DNA of 10,374 nt, taken from contig JBMOEW010000064.1 in NCBI GenBank assembly GCA_049314555.1, forward strand, positions 1-10,374, written 5' to 3'. Source of the DNA: REEB509 sp049314555 (GTDB taxonomy: Bacteria; Pseudomonadota; Alphaproteobacteria; Caulobacterales; Aquidulcibacteraceae). Within the stretch, counting starts at the first letter, position 1. Each line of letters starts with the position of its first letter. Under the pieces are notes generated by a model. That model made no database searches and was not told the DNA's origin. It saw nothing but the letters and a program-made list of their open reading frames with translations. This document shows positions 1 to 6,565 of the stretch, piece by piece. The translations under genes and the position numbers were made by a program.

Positions 1-10
1 CTGGAAACCG

Positions 11-55
11 CTACGAATCTGGGGGTCGGGAGTTCGAATCTCTTCGGGCGCGCCA
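11..55 (+). other. 3' fragment of tRNA-Arg(ACG), probable attachment-site scar
   Basis: Positions 11-17 read as a complete anticodon loop (CTACGAA, anticodon ACG at 13-15). They are followed by the 3' anticodon-stem strand (18-22), a GGGTC variable loop (23-27), a T-arm with GTTCGAATC (32-40), a 3' acceptor strand (45-51), discriminator G52 and an encoded CCA (53-55). A whole tRNA-Arg would need a 5' strand like CCAGA just before the loop. Positions 6-10 read AACCG and do not pair with TCTGG. The tRNA therefore stops matching at the anticodon-loop border, a common crossover point for tRNA-targeting tyrosine integrases. The chromosome would lie to the right and the inserted element to the left, outside the window. 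Only 10 bases are visible upstream, so a full tRNA with an unusual break (for example an intron) is not strictly excluded. Confidence 0.75.
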
Positions 56-240
56 TGGGGGCCTTGGGTTTTCCGCCCTGTTTTTAATCCTTCGATTTAG
101 TGCTCAGAACGGCCTAACGGCCGCTTTGGCGCACCCTTTGGCGCACCGGACGGGCTGGCGCTTGCGTTGAGGGGGGCCGTTTTCGGCGAGACGCGACCCG
201 GTCTGGCGGGTATCGGAAGGGGCTTGAGCAGGAGCCCGCC
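56..240. other. intergenic region with tandem repeat and small hairpin
   Basis: There is no convincing gene in these 185 bp. A T-run at 81-85 follows a weak GC stretch and may be the remains of a tRNA terminator. A small perfect inverted repeat, CGGCC-TAAC-GGCCG, sits at 110-123. It is followed directly by a 12-bp tandem duplication (124-147, listed separately). A GGAG-type ribosome-binding site precedes the gene that starts at 241. I could not identify a promoter with confidence. Confidence 0.5.
124..147. repeat. perfect tandem 12-bp direct repeat
   Basis: The unit CTTTGGCGCACC occurs at 124-135 and again, without mismatch or spacer, at 136-147. It lies 69 bp from the end of the tRNA-Arg fragment. 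Short tandem repeats near attachment cores can be arm-type binding sites for a tyrosine integrase. The string TGGCGCACC also resembles the reverse complement of common tRNA-Arg 3' ends. Either idea is inference; only the duplication itself is seen. Confidence 0.7.
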
Positions 241-1008
241 ATGACATCCCGATCCGACAAGGCCCATCAGTTTCATGCCCTACATCGTGCCGGCACGCCG
301 CTGGTGCTGTTCAACGTTTGGGACGCCGGCAGCGCAAAGGCGGTTGCTGCCGCTGGGGCTTTTGCGCTCGCCACCGGCAGCGCCAGCGTTGCCGGTAGTC
401 ACGGCTATGCAGATGCCGAAGCGCTGCCGCTGGCGCTCGCGCTTGCCAATGCGGCGCGGATTGTGGCGGCGACGGACTTGCCGGTAACGCTCGACTTCGA
501 AGGCGGCTATGCGGTGGAGCCCGATGCGCTCGCGCACAACACGGCAGCGGCCCTTGCGGCCGGCGTGATTGGGTTCAATTTCGAGGACCAGATTGTCGGC
601 GGCACCGGGCTCTATGCCACGGACGTTCAGGCCGCGCGGCTTGCGGCCATGCGTGCGGCATGCACTGGGGCCGGGGTCGATGCCTTCATCAACGCGCGCT
701 GTGATCTTTTCCTAAAGGCACCGCGCGCCAGCCACGACAGCGCCTTGGTCGATGCGGCAATCCTTCGGGCAGAGGCTTATGCGGCCGCCGGAGCGAGCGG
801 GTTTTTCGCGCCCGGCCTTGTCCATGCCGATCTCATTGAAGCCCTTTGCAAGGCCTGCTCGCTGCCGGTCAACATCATGATGATGCCAGGGGTGCCGGAT
901 CGGCCGGCGCTTGCGGCCCGCGGTGTTGCCCGCATCAGCCACGGGCCATTCCCCTGGCGCAGCGCGATGGCAAACCTGGAGGCCGAGGCACGGGCGGCGA
1001 TGGCATAG
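241..1008 (+). CDS. isocitrate lyase/phosphoenolpyruvate mutase superfamily protein
   Basis: This 255-residue protein has the TIM-barrel signature of the ICL/PEP mutase superfamily, whose members make or break C-C or C-P bonds next to a carboxylate using Mg2+. Visible landmarks are NVWDAGSAK (about 25-33), TGSAS (45-49), the metal-binding-like strand LDFEGGY (84-90, standing where D-x-D-x-G is usual), FEDQ (114-117), NARCDLF (151-157) and RISHGPFP (231-238). The K-K-C-G-H catalytic loop of true isocitrate or methylisocitrate lyases is absent, and the length fits the short oxaloacetate-decarboxylase/PEP-mutase-like group. The start is supported by AGGAG about 6-7 nt upstream. The next gene follows on the same strand after 136 bp. 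The family call is firm, but the substrate cannot be named from sequence. Confidence 0.9.
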   Translation: MTSRSDKAHQFHALHRAGTPLVLFNVWDAGSAKAVAAAGAFALATGSASVAGSHGYADAEALPLALALANAARIVAATDLPVTLDFEGGYAVEPDALAHNTAAALAAGVIGFNFEDQIVGGTGLYATDVQAARLAAMRAACTGAGVDAFINARCDLFLKAPRASHDSALVDAAILRAEAYAAAGASGFFAPGLVHADLIEALCKACSLPVNIMMMPGVPDRPALAARGVARISHGPFPWRSAMANLEAEARAAMA

Positions 1009-1100
1009 CTTTCTGGGTCCTTGGTGCCTGCAAGCGGCACGGGAAAGCGATCGCCTGGGCAAGCGCGTTGGACCTCACTAATGTGGGCGGCGAGAGGGCT

Positions 1101-1115
1101 GACAGCGCCGCTGTC
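1101..1115. promoter_or_regulatory. short perfect inverted repeat upstream of the aldehyde dehydrogenase
   Basis: GACAGC (1101-1106), spacer GCC, then GCTGTC (1110-1115) form a perfect 6-bp inverted repeat, 29 bp before the dehydrogenase start. There is no T-run after it, so an operator or mRNA hairpin is more likely than an intrinsic terminator. A CTGACA hexamer overlaps its left arm (1099-1104), but no -10 element lies at 16-18 bp, so I do not call a promoter. The role is inference. Confidence 0.3.
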
Positions 1116-1144
1116 GCCATTGGTGCTTAAATACAGGCGAGGCG

Positions 1145-2650
1145 ATGGCGATGGCGATGTTGGATGCAGGGGCAGATGCGCGGGCGGCACTTTTGGCGAT
1201 GGGGCTTTTTGTGCCTGAGGCCAACGGCCAGCATCGTTCACCGATCGATGGCGCGGCTCTTCCGCTTCCGGAAGCGATTGGTGTGGAGCAGGCGCGTGCG
1301 GCGATTGCTGCTTCAAGCCAGGCGTTCGCTGCTTGGCGCAGCGTGCCCGCGCCGCTGCGGGGCGAATTGGTTCGTCAGTATGGAGACTGTCTGCGGGCCC
1401 AAAAGAATGAACTTGGCCGGTTGGTAACGATCGAGACTGGCAAGCCCCTGTCTGAGGGTGTGGGCGAAGTGCAAGAAATGATCGACATCTGTGACTTCGC
1501 GGTTGGATTGTCGCGCCAGCTTTACGGCCTGACGATCGCTTCGGAGCGGCCAGACCATCACATGCGCGAGATGTGGCACCCGCTTGGGCCGGTTGGGATC
1601 ATTTCAGCGTTCAATTTTCCGGTGGCGGTTTGGGCTTGGAACGCGGCGCTGGCGGTTGTGTGCGGGAACGCAATCCTTTGGAAGCCTTCACCCAAAACAC
1701 CTTTGACTGCCTATGCAGCGCACGCGCTTTTTGAGGCTTGTGCGCGGTCTTATGGGGCGCCAGCTTTGCTGTCGCAGTTGCTTGTTGGGGGCGACGATAT
1801 TGGCACCACGCTTGCCAAGGACCCAGGCGTTGCCTTGGTTTCGGCGACGGGCAGTGTGCGCATGGGGCGGGCGGTTGGTGTTGCGGTGGCGGAGCGCTTT
1901 GGGCGCTCGCTTTTGGAGCTTGGGGGAAATGCAGCTGCAATCGTTTGTCCGTCTGCGGATGTTGAACTTGCGGTGCGCGCCATCGCATTTAGCGCGGCTG
2001 GCACCACCGGGCAGCGCTGCACCACATTGCGCCGCTTGATTGTGCATGAGGCAGTGGCGGGGCCGCTGTTAGACCGGCTAAAAGCTGCCTATGCAAGCCT
2101 GCCGATTGGCGATCCCAGGGAGCCCGGCATTTTGTGTGGGCCGCTGATTGATGAGGCTGCCTTCACGGCGATGCAGCATGCCCTGGAAAAGGCGCGCAGC
2201 GATGGCGGCATCGTGACCGGTGGCGAACAGATTGCGTGCCTTGGGGCGTACGTGCGGCCTGCGATCGTTGAAATGCCTGCACAAACCGAAATCGTGCGGG
2301 AAGAAACGTTTGCGCCGATCCTTTATGTTTTGAGGTATAGGACGTTTGAAGAGGCAGTGGCGCTGCAGCGGGATGTGCCGCAGGGGTTATCGTCTTCTAT
2401 TCTGACGACGGATGTTCGGGAGGCAGAACGGTTTTTGTCTGCCACCGGATCTGACTGCGGGATTGCCAACGTCAATATGGGCACGAGTGGGGCTGAGATC
2501 GGCGGCGCGTTTGGCGGGGAAAAGGAAACCGGCGGCGGTCGCGAGAGCGGGTCCGACGCTTGGAAGGCCTATATGCGCCGGCAGACGCAAAACATCAATT
2601 ATGGCACCACGCTGCCGTTGGCACAGGGGGTGCGCTTTGATCTTGGCTAG
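1145..2650 (+). CDS. amaB: antiquitin-type (ALDH7) aldehyde dehydrogenase, probable 2-aminoadipate 6-semialdehyde dehydrogenase
   Basis: The product is a cytosolic NAD(P)+-dependent aldehyde dehydrogenase of 501 residues, the usual ALDH length. Catalytic features are all visible: Asn157 in SAFNFPV, Lys180 in WKPSP, Glu258 in LLELGGN, nucleophile Cys292 in TTGQRCTT, and Glu387 in REETFAP. The stretch at 446-479 (GTSGAEIGG, GGEK, GGGRESGSDAW, YMRR) is diagnostic of the antiquitin/AmaB branch, which oxidises 2-aminoadipate 6-semialdehyde (in equilibrium with piperideine-6-carboxylate) to 2-aminoadipate in lysine breakdown. The start lies in a GGCGAT triplet repeat with in-frame ATGs at 1145, 1151 and 1157. 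The first is used here, but 1157 is also possible. Its stop codon overlaps the stop of the convergent symporter gene. Family is very likely and substrate is probable by homology. Confidence 0.9.
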   Translation: MAMAMLDAGADARAALLAMGLFVPEANGQHRSPIDGAALPLPEAIGVEQARAAIAASSQAFAAWRSVPAPLRGELVRQYGDCLRAQKNELGRLVTIETGKPLSEGVGEVQEMIDICDFAVGLSRQLYGLTIASERPDHHMREMWHPLGPVGIISAFNFPVAVWAWNAALAVVCGNAILWKPSPKTPLTAYAAHALFEACARSYGAPALLSQLLVGGDDIGTTLAKDPGVALVSATGSVRMGRAVGVAVAERFGRSLLELGGNAAAIVCPSADVELAVRAIAFSAAGTTGQRCTTLRRLIVHEAVAGPLLDRLKAAYASLPIGDPREPGILCGPLIDEAAFTAMQHALEKARSDGGIVTGGEQIACLGAYVRPAIVEMPAQTEIVREETFAPILYVLRYRTFEEAVALQRDVPQGLSSSILTTDVREAERFLSATGSDCGIANVNMGTSGAEIGGAFGGEKETGGGRESGSDAWKAYMRRQTQNINYGTTLPLAQGVRFDLG

Positions 2651-2659
2651 CTGCTAGCC
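2645..2659. terminator. inverted repeat spanning two overlapping convergent stop codons
   Basis: GGCTAG (2645-2650), spacer CTG, then CTAGCC (2654-2659) form a perfect 6-bp inverted repeat. The + strand stop of the dehydrogenase (TAG, 2648-2650) and the - strand stop of the symporter (2649-2647) share two bases within its left arm. It may help end transcription from both sides, but there is no clear T-run, so terminator function is uncertain. Confidence 0.35.
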
Positions 2660-3906
2660 TCTGTCGCTTTCTTTTCCGACCGATGGAGCAGCGCTGTGGC
2701 GGTCATGTCGGCGCTGACATTGCCGATGGTGCGGAACACGTCTGGGATCACTTCGACGGCCAAGAGCAACGGGAGAAGTTCAACAGGCACGCCGAGGGCG
2801 AAGCAGATCGGTGCGACGCTGGCAAAGAACGAGGTTTGTCCTGGCAGGCCAACGGAGCTGACGCTAACGGCAAAGGCGACGGCCAGGGCTGCGGCAAGCT
2901 GCGGCACGGTGGGGGCCACGCCGTAAAGGTGGGCCAAAAACAAGGCGACGGCGAGGTTGGCAACGGGGCTTGTGAAGCGAAACACTGCCACAGCCAGTGG
3001 CAAGACAAACTCGGCCGTGCGCGGAGGGATTTCCAGAGCTTGCAAGGCCGCTGTCAACATGGCGGGCAGGCTTGCCAGAGAGCTTTGGGTGGAGGCTGCA
3101 ATCACTTGCACCGGGGCCAAAGCGCGCAGGAAGCCGGCCGGGCGGAAACCACCGGCAAACATGCCGACCGCTACGATCACGACGATGGATGCAATCGTCA
3201 CGGCACAGACGATGGCGACATAGTGGGCGAGGGCACCTATGGACCCAAGCCCGGTGTTGACGCCGAGCGAGGTTGCCAAACCAAACACGCCGATCGGTGC
3301 CAAGGCCAACACCCACATCACAATGACGATCATCGCATCGGCGCTGGCTTGAAAGAACCCGACGAGGGGGGCCCGGCGCTCTGCGGGCAGGCGAGTCAAG
3401 GCAAAGCCAAAGAGGCAGGCAAAAGCCACAAGGGGAAGCACCGCATCTTCGGCCGCGGCGGCAACGATGTTGGTGGGCACGAGCGAGCGCGCCCAACTTG
3501 CCATATCCAGGGCTGGTGCTTGGGTGGGGGTGGCTGAGGCTGCGCCCGATGCGCCATCAACCAAGGCGCGGGCGGTTTCTGGGGCTACAGGCCAAAGCGC
3601 AAGCAGCGCATCTGTGGCAAGAATGCTGAACAAGCCCGCCAAGAGGATCAGCCCCGCAAACAGGATCAGGGCACGCCGCGCCAAGCTTCCGGCGCTTGCC
3701 GCATCTGCCATCGCAGCGACCGCAGAGATCAGGACACTGACAATCAGTGGGACGAGCGTCATGCGCAGGGCATCGAGCCAAAGATCGCCTAAAGTGACAA
3801 ACACTTGCGCCAGACCGCTGAGCGCGGCGCTGTTTGCCTGGCCGGCAAAAGCGCCAAAGCCAATGCCTGCGGCCAGTGCGGCCAAAACCCAAAGTCCGAG
3901 CTTCAT
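2647..3906 (-). CDS. dicarboxylate/amino acid:cation symporter (DAACS, GltP/DctA family)
   Basis: This 419-residue inner-membrane carrier couples uptake of an acidic amino acid or C4-dicarboxylate to Na+ or H+. It is strongly hydrophobic throughout. Family marks are the HP1 loop STQSSLASLP (272-281), the HP2 region SVGLPG (351-356) and the TM8 binding motif PDVFRTIGNVSAD (388-400), keeping the Asp, Arg, Thr and Asn that contact substrate in GltPh-type carriers. The TM7 NMDGT motif is replaced by SPVANLAVAL (about 313-322), which is unusual. The start at 3906 was chosen because MKLGLWVL begins the first membrane segment and AAGGA lies 13 nt upstream. A longer in-frame start at 3996 would add 30 non-family residues inside the preceding gene. 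It lies 16 bp behind the aminotransferase and is probably co-transcribed with it. Confidence 0.9.
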   Translation of the reverse strand: MKLGLWVLAALAAGIGFGAFAGQANSAALSGLAQVFVTLGDLWLDALRMTLVPLIVSVLISAVAAMADAASAGSLARRALILFAGLILLAGLFSILATDALLALWPVAPETARALVDGASGAASATPTQAPALDMASWARSLVPTNIVAAAAEDAVLPLVAFACLFGFALTRLPAERRAPLVGFFQASADAMIVIVMWVLALAPIGVFGLATSLGVNTGLGSIGALAHYVAIVCAVTIASIVVIVAVGMFAGGFRPAGFLRALAPVQVIAASTQSSLASLPAMLTAALQALEIPPRTAEFVLPLAVAVFRFTSPVANLAVALFLAHLYGVAPTVPQLAAALAVAFAVSVSSVGLPGQTSFFASVAPICFALGVPVELLPLLLAVEVIPDVFRTIGNVSADMTATALLHRSEKKATEASS

Positions 3907-3922
3907 GATCGTATTTGCGTCC

Positions 3923-5089
3923 TTAAGCGCACAAGCTGCGTTTGGCTTGCGCCAAGCGTTCGACGCCAGCATCCAGGGTGGCATCGGCCTTGGCAAAGCA
4001 CAGGCGAATGACGGGCGGTGCAGTGGCCGGGTCTTGGTAGAAGCTGGTCAACGGAATGGTGGCCACGCCAAACTGGGTGACGGCGGCTTTGGCGAAGGTC
4101 CAGGGGTCTTGGGCGATGCCTGAGGTGGGCAGGTCCACACACAGGAAATAGGTCGCTTCACTGGGCAAAACGGCAAAGCCCTCTTGCGTTAAGGCTGCCG
4201 CGAGGCGATCGCGCGAGCGCTGGAAGGATTGTTGCTGGGCGGTGAACCAGGCGCGGTCCCAATCGAGCCCATGGGCGATGGCTTCTTGCAGCGCTGGCGG
4301 GGTTGTGAAAGTTAGATATTGGTGGGCTTTGGCGATGGGGTCCAGCAATCCAGGAGCCGCGACCACGAAGCCAACTTTCCAGCCCGTCATGGAGAACATT
4401 TTTCCAGCGGAGCCGATCTTGACGGTGCGTTCGGCCATGCCGGATTGTCCGAGGACAGACACATGCTGGTTCTGATCGAAAATCACGTGCTCCCAAACCT
4501 CGTCGCAGATCGCGATCAGGTCGTGCTTTTGGCAGAGGGCGGAAAGGGCTTGCACCTCCGGCAGGGAGAAAGCTCGCGCGGCCGGGTTCATCGGATTGTT
4601 GAACAGGATTGCACGGGTGTTGGGGGTGAGTGCTGCTTCCAGGGCTGGCACGTCGAGGTGCCAATGTGGCGGCTGCAGCGCGAAACTGCGTGCGCGGCGG
4701 CCTGCGCGGGCAATAAGGGGGCGGTAGGCGTCGTAAGCGGGGTCCAGGACAAGCACCTCATCGTCCGGGTGCAGCAGGGCCAGGAGCGTGGCTGCCAGGG
4801 CCTCAGTAGCCCCGGAGGTGACGAGCACGCAGCGCGCCTCCAGGTCTAACCCCTGGTGGGTCTTGTAGTGTCTGGCTGCGGCTTCGCGCAGGTTTGGCAG
4901 GCCGCGCATTGGGGGGTATTGGTTGGAGCCGGTGAGGAGGGCTTCGCCAGCCAGGCAGCGGAGTTCTTCGGGGCCTTGGGTGTCTGGGAAGCCTTGGCCG
5001 AGGTTGATGGCGTTGTGGGTGCGCGCCAAGCCAGACATGATGTCAAACACGGTATCTGGCCAGTTGGAAACGATCGGGTCGGTGCGCAT
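3923..5089 (-). CDS. PLP-dependent class I/II aminotransferase (KAT/MetAT-like)
   Basis: This cytosolic, pyridoxal-phosphate-dependent transaminase has 388 residues, normal for fold-type I subgroup I. Key positions are NLGQGFPD (29-36, substrate-pocket segment), the phosphate-contact region TSGATEA (91-97), NNPMNP (164-169), Asp196 in CDEVWE (pairs with the PLP nitrogen), the Schiff-base Lys230 in GSAGKMFSMTGWK, and Arg362 in VIRLCFAK, which binds the substrate carboxylate. The pattern resembles kynurenine/methionine/glutamine transaminases that accept many amino acids, so the substrate cannot be read from sequence. Next to an AmaB-like dehydrogenase and an amino acid symporter it could convert 2-aminoadipate to 2-oxoadipate; this is inference. 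Only a weak AAGG lies 5 nt before the ATG. It is the first gene of a probable two-gene operon, divergent from the SDR gene. Confidence 0.88.
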   Translation of the reverse strand: MRTDPIVSNWPDTVFDIMSGLARTHNAINLGQGFPDTQGPEELRCLAGEALLTGSNQYPPMRGLPNLREAAARHYKTHQGLDLEARCVLVTSGATEALAATLLALLHPDDEVLVLDPAYDAYRPLIARAGRRARSFALQPPHWHLDVPALEAALTPNTRAILFNNPMNPAARAFSLPEVQALSALCQKHDLIAICDEVWEHVIFDQNQHVSVLGQSGMAERTVKIGSAGKMFSMTGWKVGFVVAAPGLLDPIAKAHQYLTFTTPPALQEAIAHGLDWDRAWFTAQQQSFQRSRDRLAAALTQEGFAVLPSEATYFLCVDLPTSGIAQDPWTFAKAAVTQFGVATIPLTSFYQDPATAPPVIRLCFAKADATLDAGVERLAQAKRSLCA

Positions 5090-5173
5090 GGGGGCCTTGG
5101 CGATGGGGCGCGCGAAAGGCGCAGAAATCCCCTTTGATGATCACGCCTTGGGGGCGCGGGTCAATGGGGGAGC

Positions 5174-5202
5174 TTGACCTGCGCGCGCGGTGCACGTCCA
5201 AT
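5174..5202 (+). promoter_or_regulatory. possible sigma-70-type promoter for the SDR gene
   Basis: TTGACC (5174-5179, 5 of 6 to consensus) and TCCAAT (5197-5202, 4 of 6) are separated by 17 bp. The predicted start of transcription falls near 5209, just before the AGGAGG at 5210-5215 that serves the ATG at 5225. The rest of the divergent region (5090-5173) shows no clear promoter for the aminotransferase operon. Confidence 0.3.
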
Positions 5203-5224
5203 TCTGCCGAGGAGGATCAAGATC

Positions 5225-6004
5225 ATGGCCAACACGCCCTTCGACCTAAATGGCAAAGTGACGCTCGTGACCGGTGGCAACAGTGGCATTGGCCTTGGGA
5301 TGGCGCGGGGCTTGGCTCAGGCAGGCGCGCGGGTGGTGATTTGGGGGCGGGATCTGGCCAAGAATGACGCGGCGGGGGAGGCTCTGCGGGCGCTTGGCGG
5401 CGAGGTCTTGGTGCAGCAGGTGGATGTGGGGGACGAAGACGCGGTTGTGGCCGGCTTTGCGGCCACGCTTGCGGCCATGGGGCGGGTGGATTTTGTGGCG
5501 GCGAACGCGGGCGTAGGCGGCGTTGGGGCGTTTCACGAGATGACGACCGATGCGTGGCGGCGGGTGATGCGGGTGAACCTTGAGGGCGTGTTTTGGACGC
5601 TGCGCGAGGCCTGCAAGCATATGGTCGAGCGGGCAAAGGCCGGCGATGGCGGGGGATCTTTGGCGGTCACGGGCTCGGTTTCGGCAGTGCACGGTGCCCC
5701 GCAAAACCAAGCGTATGCCAGCGCAAAGGCGGGCGTTGGCGCGATGGTGCGGGGGATTGCGGTGGAGTATGCGCGCCACGGGGTCCGCGCGAACGTGATC
5801 CAACCGGGCTGGGTGCGCTCAGACATGACGGCGCGGCTTCAGGAATGGGATGCCTTCAACAAAAAGGCGATCGGTCGGGTGCCGATGCAGCGTTGGGGCG
5901 AGGCGGATGACTATGCGGGGTTGGCTGTGTACTTGGCGTCGGACGTCTCGCGGTTTCACACCGGCGATACGCTGACGATCGATGGCGGGTATTCGGTGTT
6001 TTGA
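5225..6004 (+). CDS. classical SDR-family NAD(P)-dependent oxidoreductase
   Basis: This 259-residue Rossmann-fold enzyme is the usual length for classical short-chain dehydrogenases/reductases. It shows the cofactor glycine motif TGGNSGIG (16-23), NAG (94-96), Asn118 in RVNLEG, and the catalytic set Ser151, Tyr164 and Lys168 (YASAK). PGWVRSDM (194-201) and the C-terminal IDGGYSVF are typical of the 3-oxoacyl-reductase/glucose-dehydrogenase-like group, many of which act on small alcohols or sugars. The start at 5225 is fixed by a strong AGGAGG at 5210-5215 with 9 nt spacing; an in-frame upstream codon at 5174 has no such site. It is divergent from the aminotransferase operon and ends at a hairpin. 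The substrate is unknown. Confidence 0.92.
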   Translation: MANTPFDLNGKVTLVTGGNSGIGLGMARGLAQAGARVVIWGRDLAKNDAAGEALRALGGEVLVQQVDVGDEDAVVAGFAATLAAMGRVDFVAANAGVGGVGAFHEMTTDAWRRVMRVNLEGVFWTLREACKHMVERAKAGDGGGSLAVTGSVSAVHGAPQNQAYASAKAGVGAMVRGIAVEYARHGVRANVIQPGWVRSDMTARLQEWDAFNKKAIGRVPMQRWGEADDYAGLAVYLASDVSRFHTGDTLTIDGGYSVF

Positions 6005-6012
6005 GGCAGCGC

Positions 6013-6067
6013 GGCGGGGGTGAAGCCGGCAGAAACTTCACCTGCCCCGCCCTGGGTTTCGCCTTTT
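6013..6067 (+). terminator. hairpin terminator between convergent genes
   Basis: GGCGGGG (6013-6019) pairs with CCCCGCC (6045-6051), and GTGAAG (6020-6025) pairs with CTTCAC (6036-6041), leaving a three-base bulge on one side. This gives a stable 13-bp stem starting 8 bp after the SDR stop codon. A TTTTT run follows at 6063-6067. It is a good candidate to stop SDR transcription and may also block read-through from the convergent gene whose stop is at 6081. The T-run is further from the stem than in a textbook terminator. Confidence 0.55.
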
Positions 6068-6080
6068 TGCAAAGGGCCTC

Positions 6081-6506
6081 TTATTCGGCTGCAGCGATCG
6101 CTTGTTCGGCTGCAGCGATCGCTTGGGCCATGGCGTCGTTAAAGGTGGCGGCCTGGTCTGGGGCGTAACTTGTCCAGGCCGGATTGCTCACGCGACCGAT
6201 GTAGAGGCCCGCGCAGGGCAGACGATAATCGTTCTGATAGGTAACGCGTTGCATCTGCGCCTTGGCCGTATTGTCCACTTGGGCGGCGGCGCGCGCGGCT
6301 TCCAGATCGTCGCTGATTGCCATCCGGAGATCGTCTCGCAGATTGTTGTCCATACCGCTGTTGATGTTGCCGACCGGATTGAACAACGATCCAACAGGCA
6401 GGCCTGGCGGTTGCAGCACAAGGTCCCCGAGATAGGCGGTTTCGCCTTCGCGCACTTCGAATGTGAGTGTGCTAAGGCACGCATTGAGCTCTCCGAGACT
6501 GCTCAA
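6081..6506 (-). CDS. C-terminal part of the split exported protein
   Basis: The frame from TTG 6506 to the stop at 6081 gives 141 residues, but the same frame is open further upstream to at least 6659 with no ATG or GTG. The PAGRYAL segment just before the TTG reads like the interior of a folded domain, so an independent start is unlikely. Two Cys are present (ACLSTL and PCAGLY). The end is a repeated Ala-rich helix (QAIAAAE twice). It is best read as the second half of the gene that starts at 7450. Confidence 0.5.
   Translation of the reverse strand: MSSLGELNACLSTLTFEVREGETAYLGDLVLQPPGLPVGSLFNPVGNINSGMDNNLRDDLRMAISDDLEAARAAAQVDNTAKAQMQRVTYQNDYRLPCAGLYIGRVSNPAWTSYAPDQAATFNDAMAQAIAAAEQAIAAAE
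6084..6125. repeat. perfect tandem 21-bp repeat encoding a heptapeptide
   Basis: Positions 6084-6104 and 6105-6125 are identical. On the minus strand they encode QAIAAAE twice, directly before the stop codon. Each copy contains CTGCAG and CGATCG palindromes. The unit is a whole number of codons, so copy-number change would lengthen or shorten the C-terminal Ala-rich helix in frame. Confidence 0.85.
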
Positions 6507-6565
6507 AGCGTAGCGTCCTGCCGGGATTTGGTAGGTGCTGTATCGGGGGGACCGGAACGGGCCGG

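Noticed and set aside
1..55. A complete tRNA-Arg continuing to the left of the window
   Set aside because: Positions 6-10 (AACCG) cannot pair with the 3' anticodon strand at 18-22 (TCTGG). The loop itself is complete, so a group I intron inside the anticodon loop also fits poorly, although only ten upstream bases are visible.
56..90. Intrinsic terminator after the tRNA-Arg fragment
   Set aside because: There is a T-run at 81-85, but only a stem of about three base pairs could be found before it.
2683..3537. 284-codon open frame on the + strand opposite the symporter
   Set aside because: Its translation is a low-complexity Gly/His/Lys/Gln-rich string, typical of the antisense of a GC-rich membrane-protein gene, with no family motif.
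3907..3996. Longer start for the symporter, adding 30 residues
   Set aside because: The extension lies inside the aminotransferase coding end, does not look like the family, and the ATG at 3906 has its own upstream AAGGA and begins the first membrane helix.
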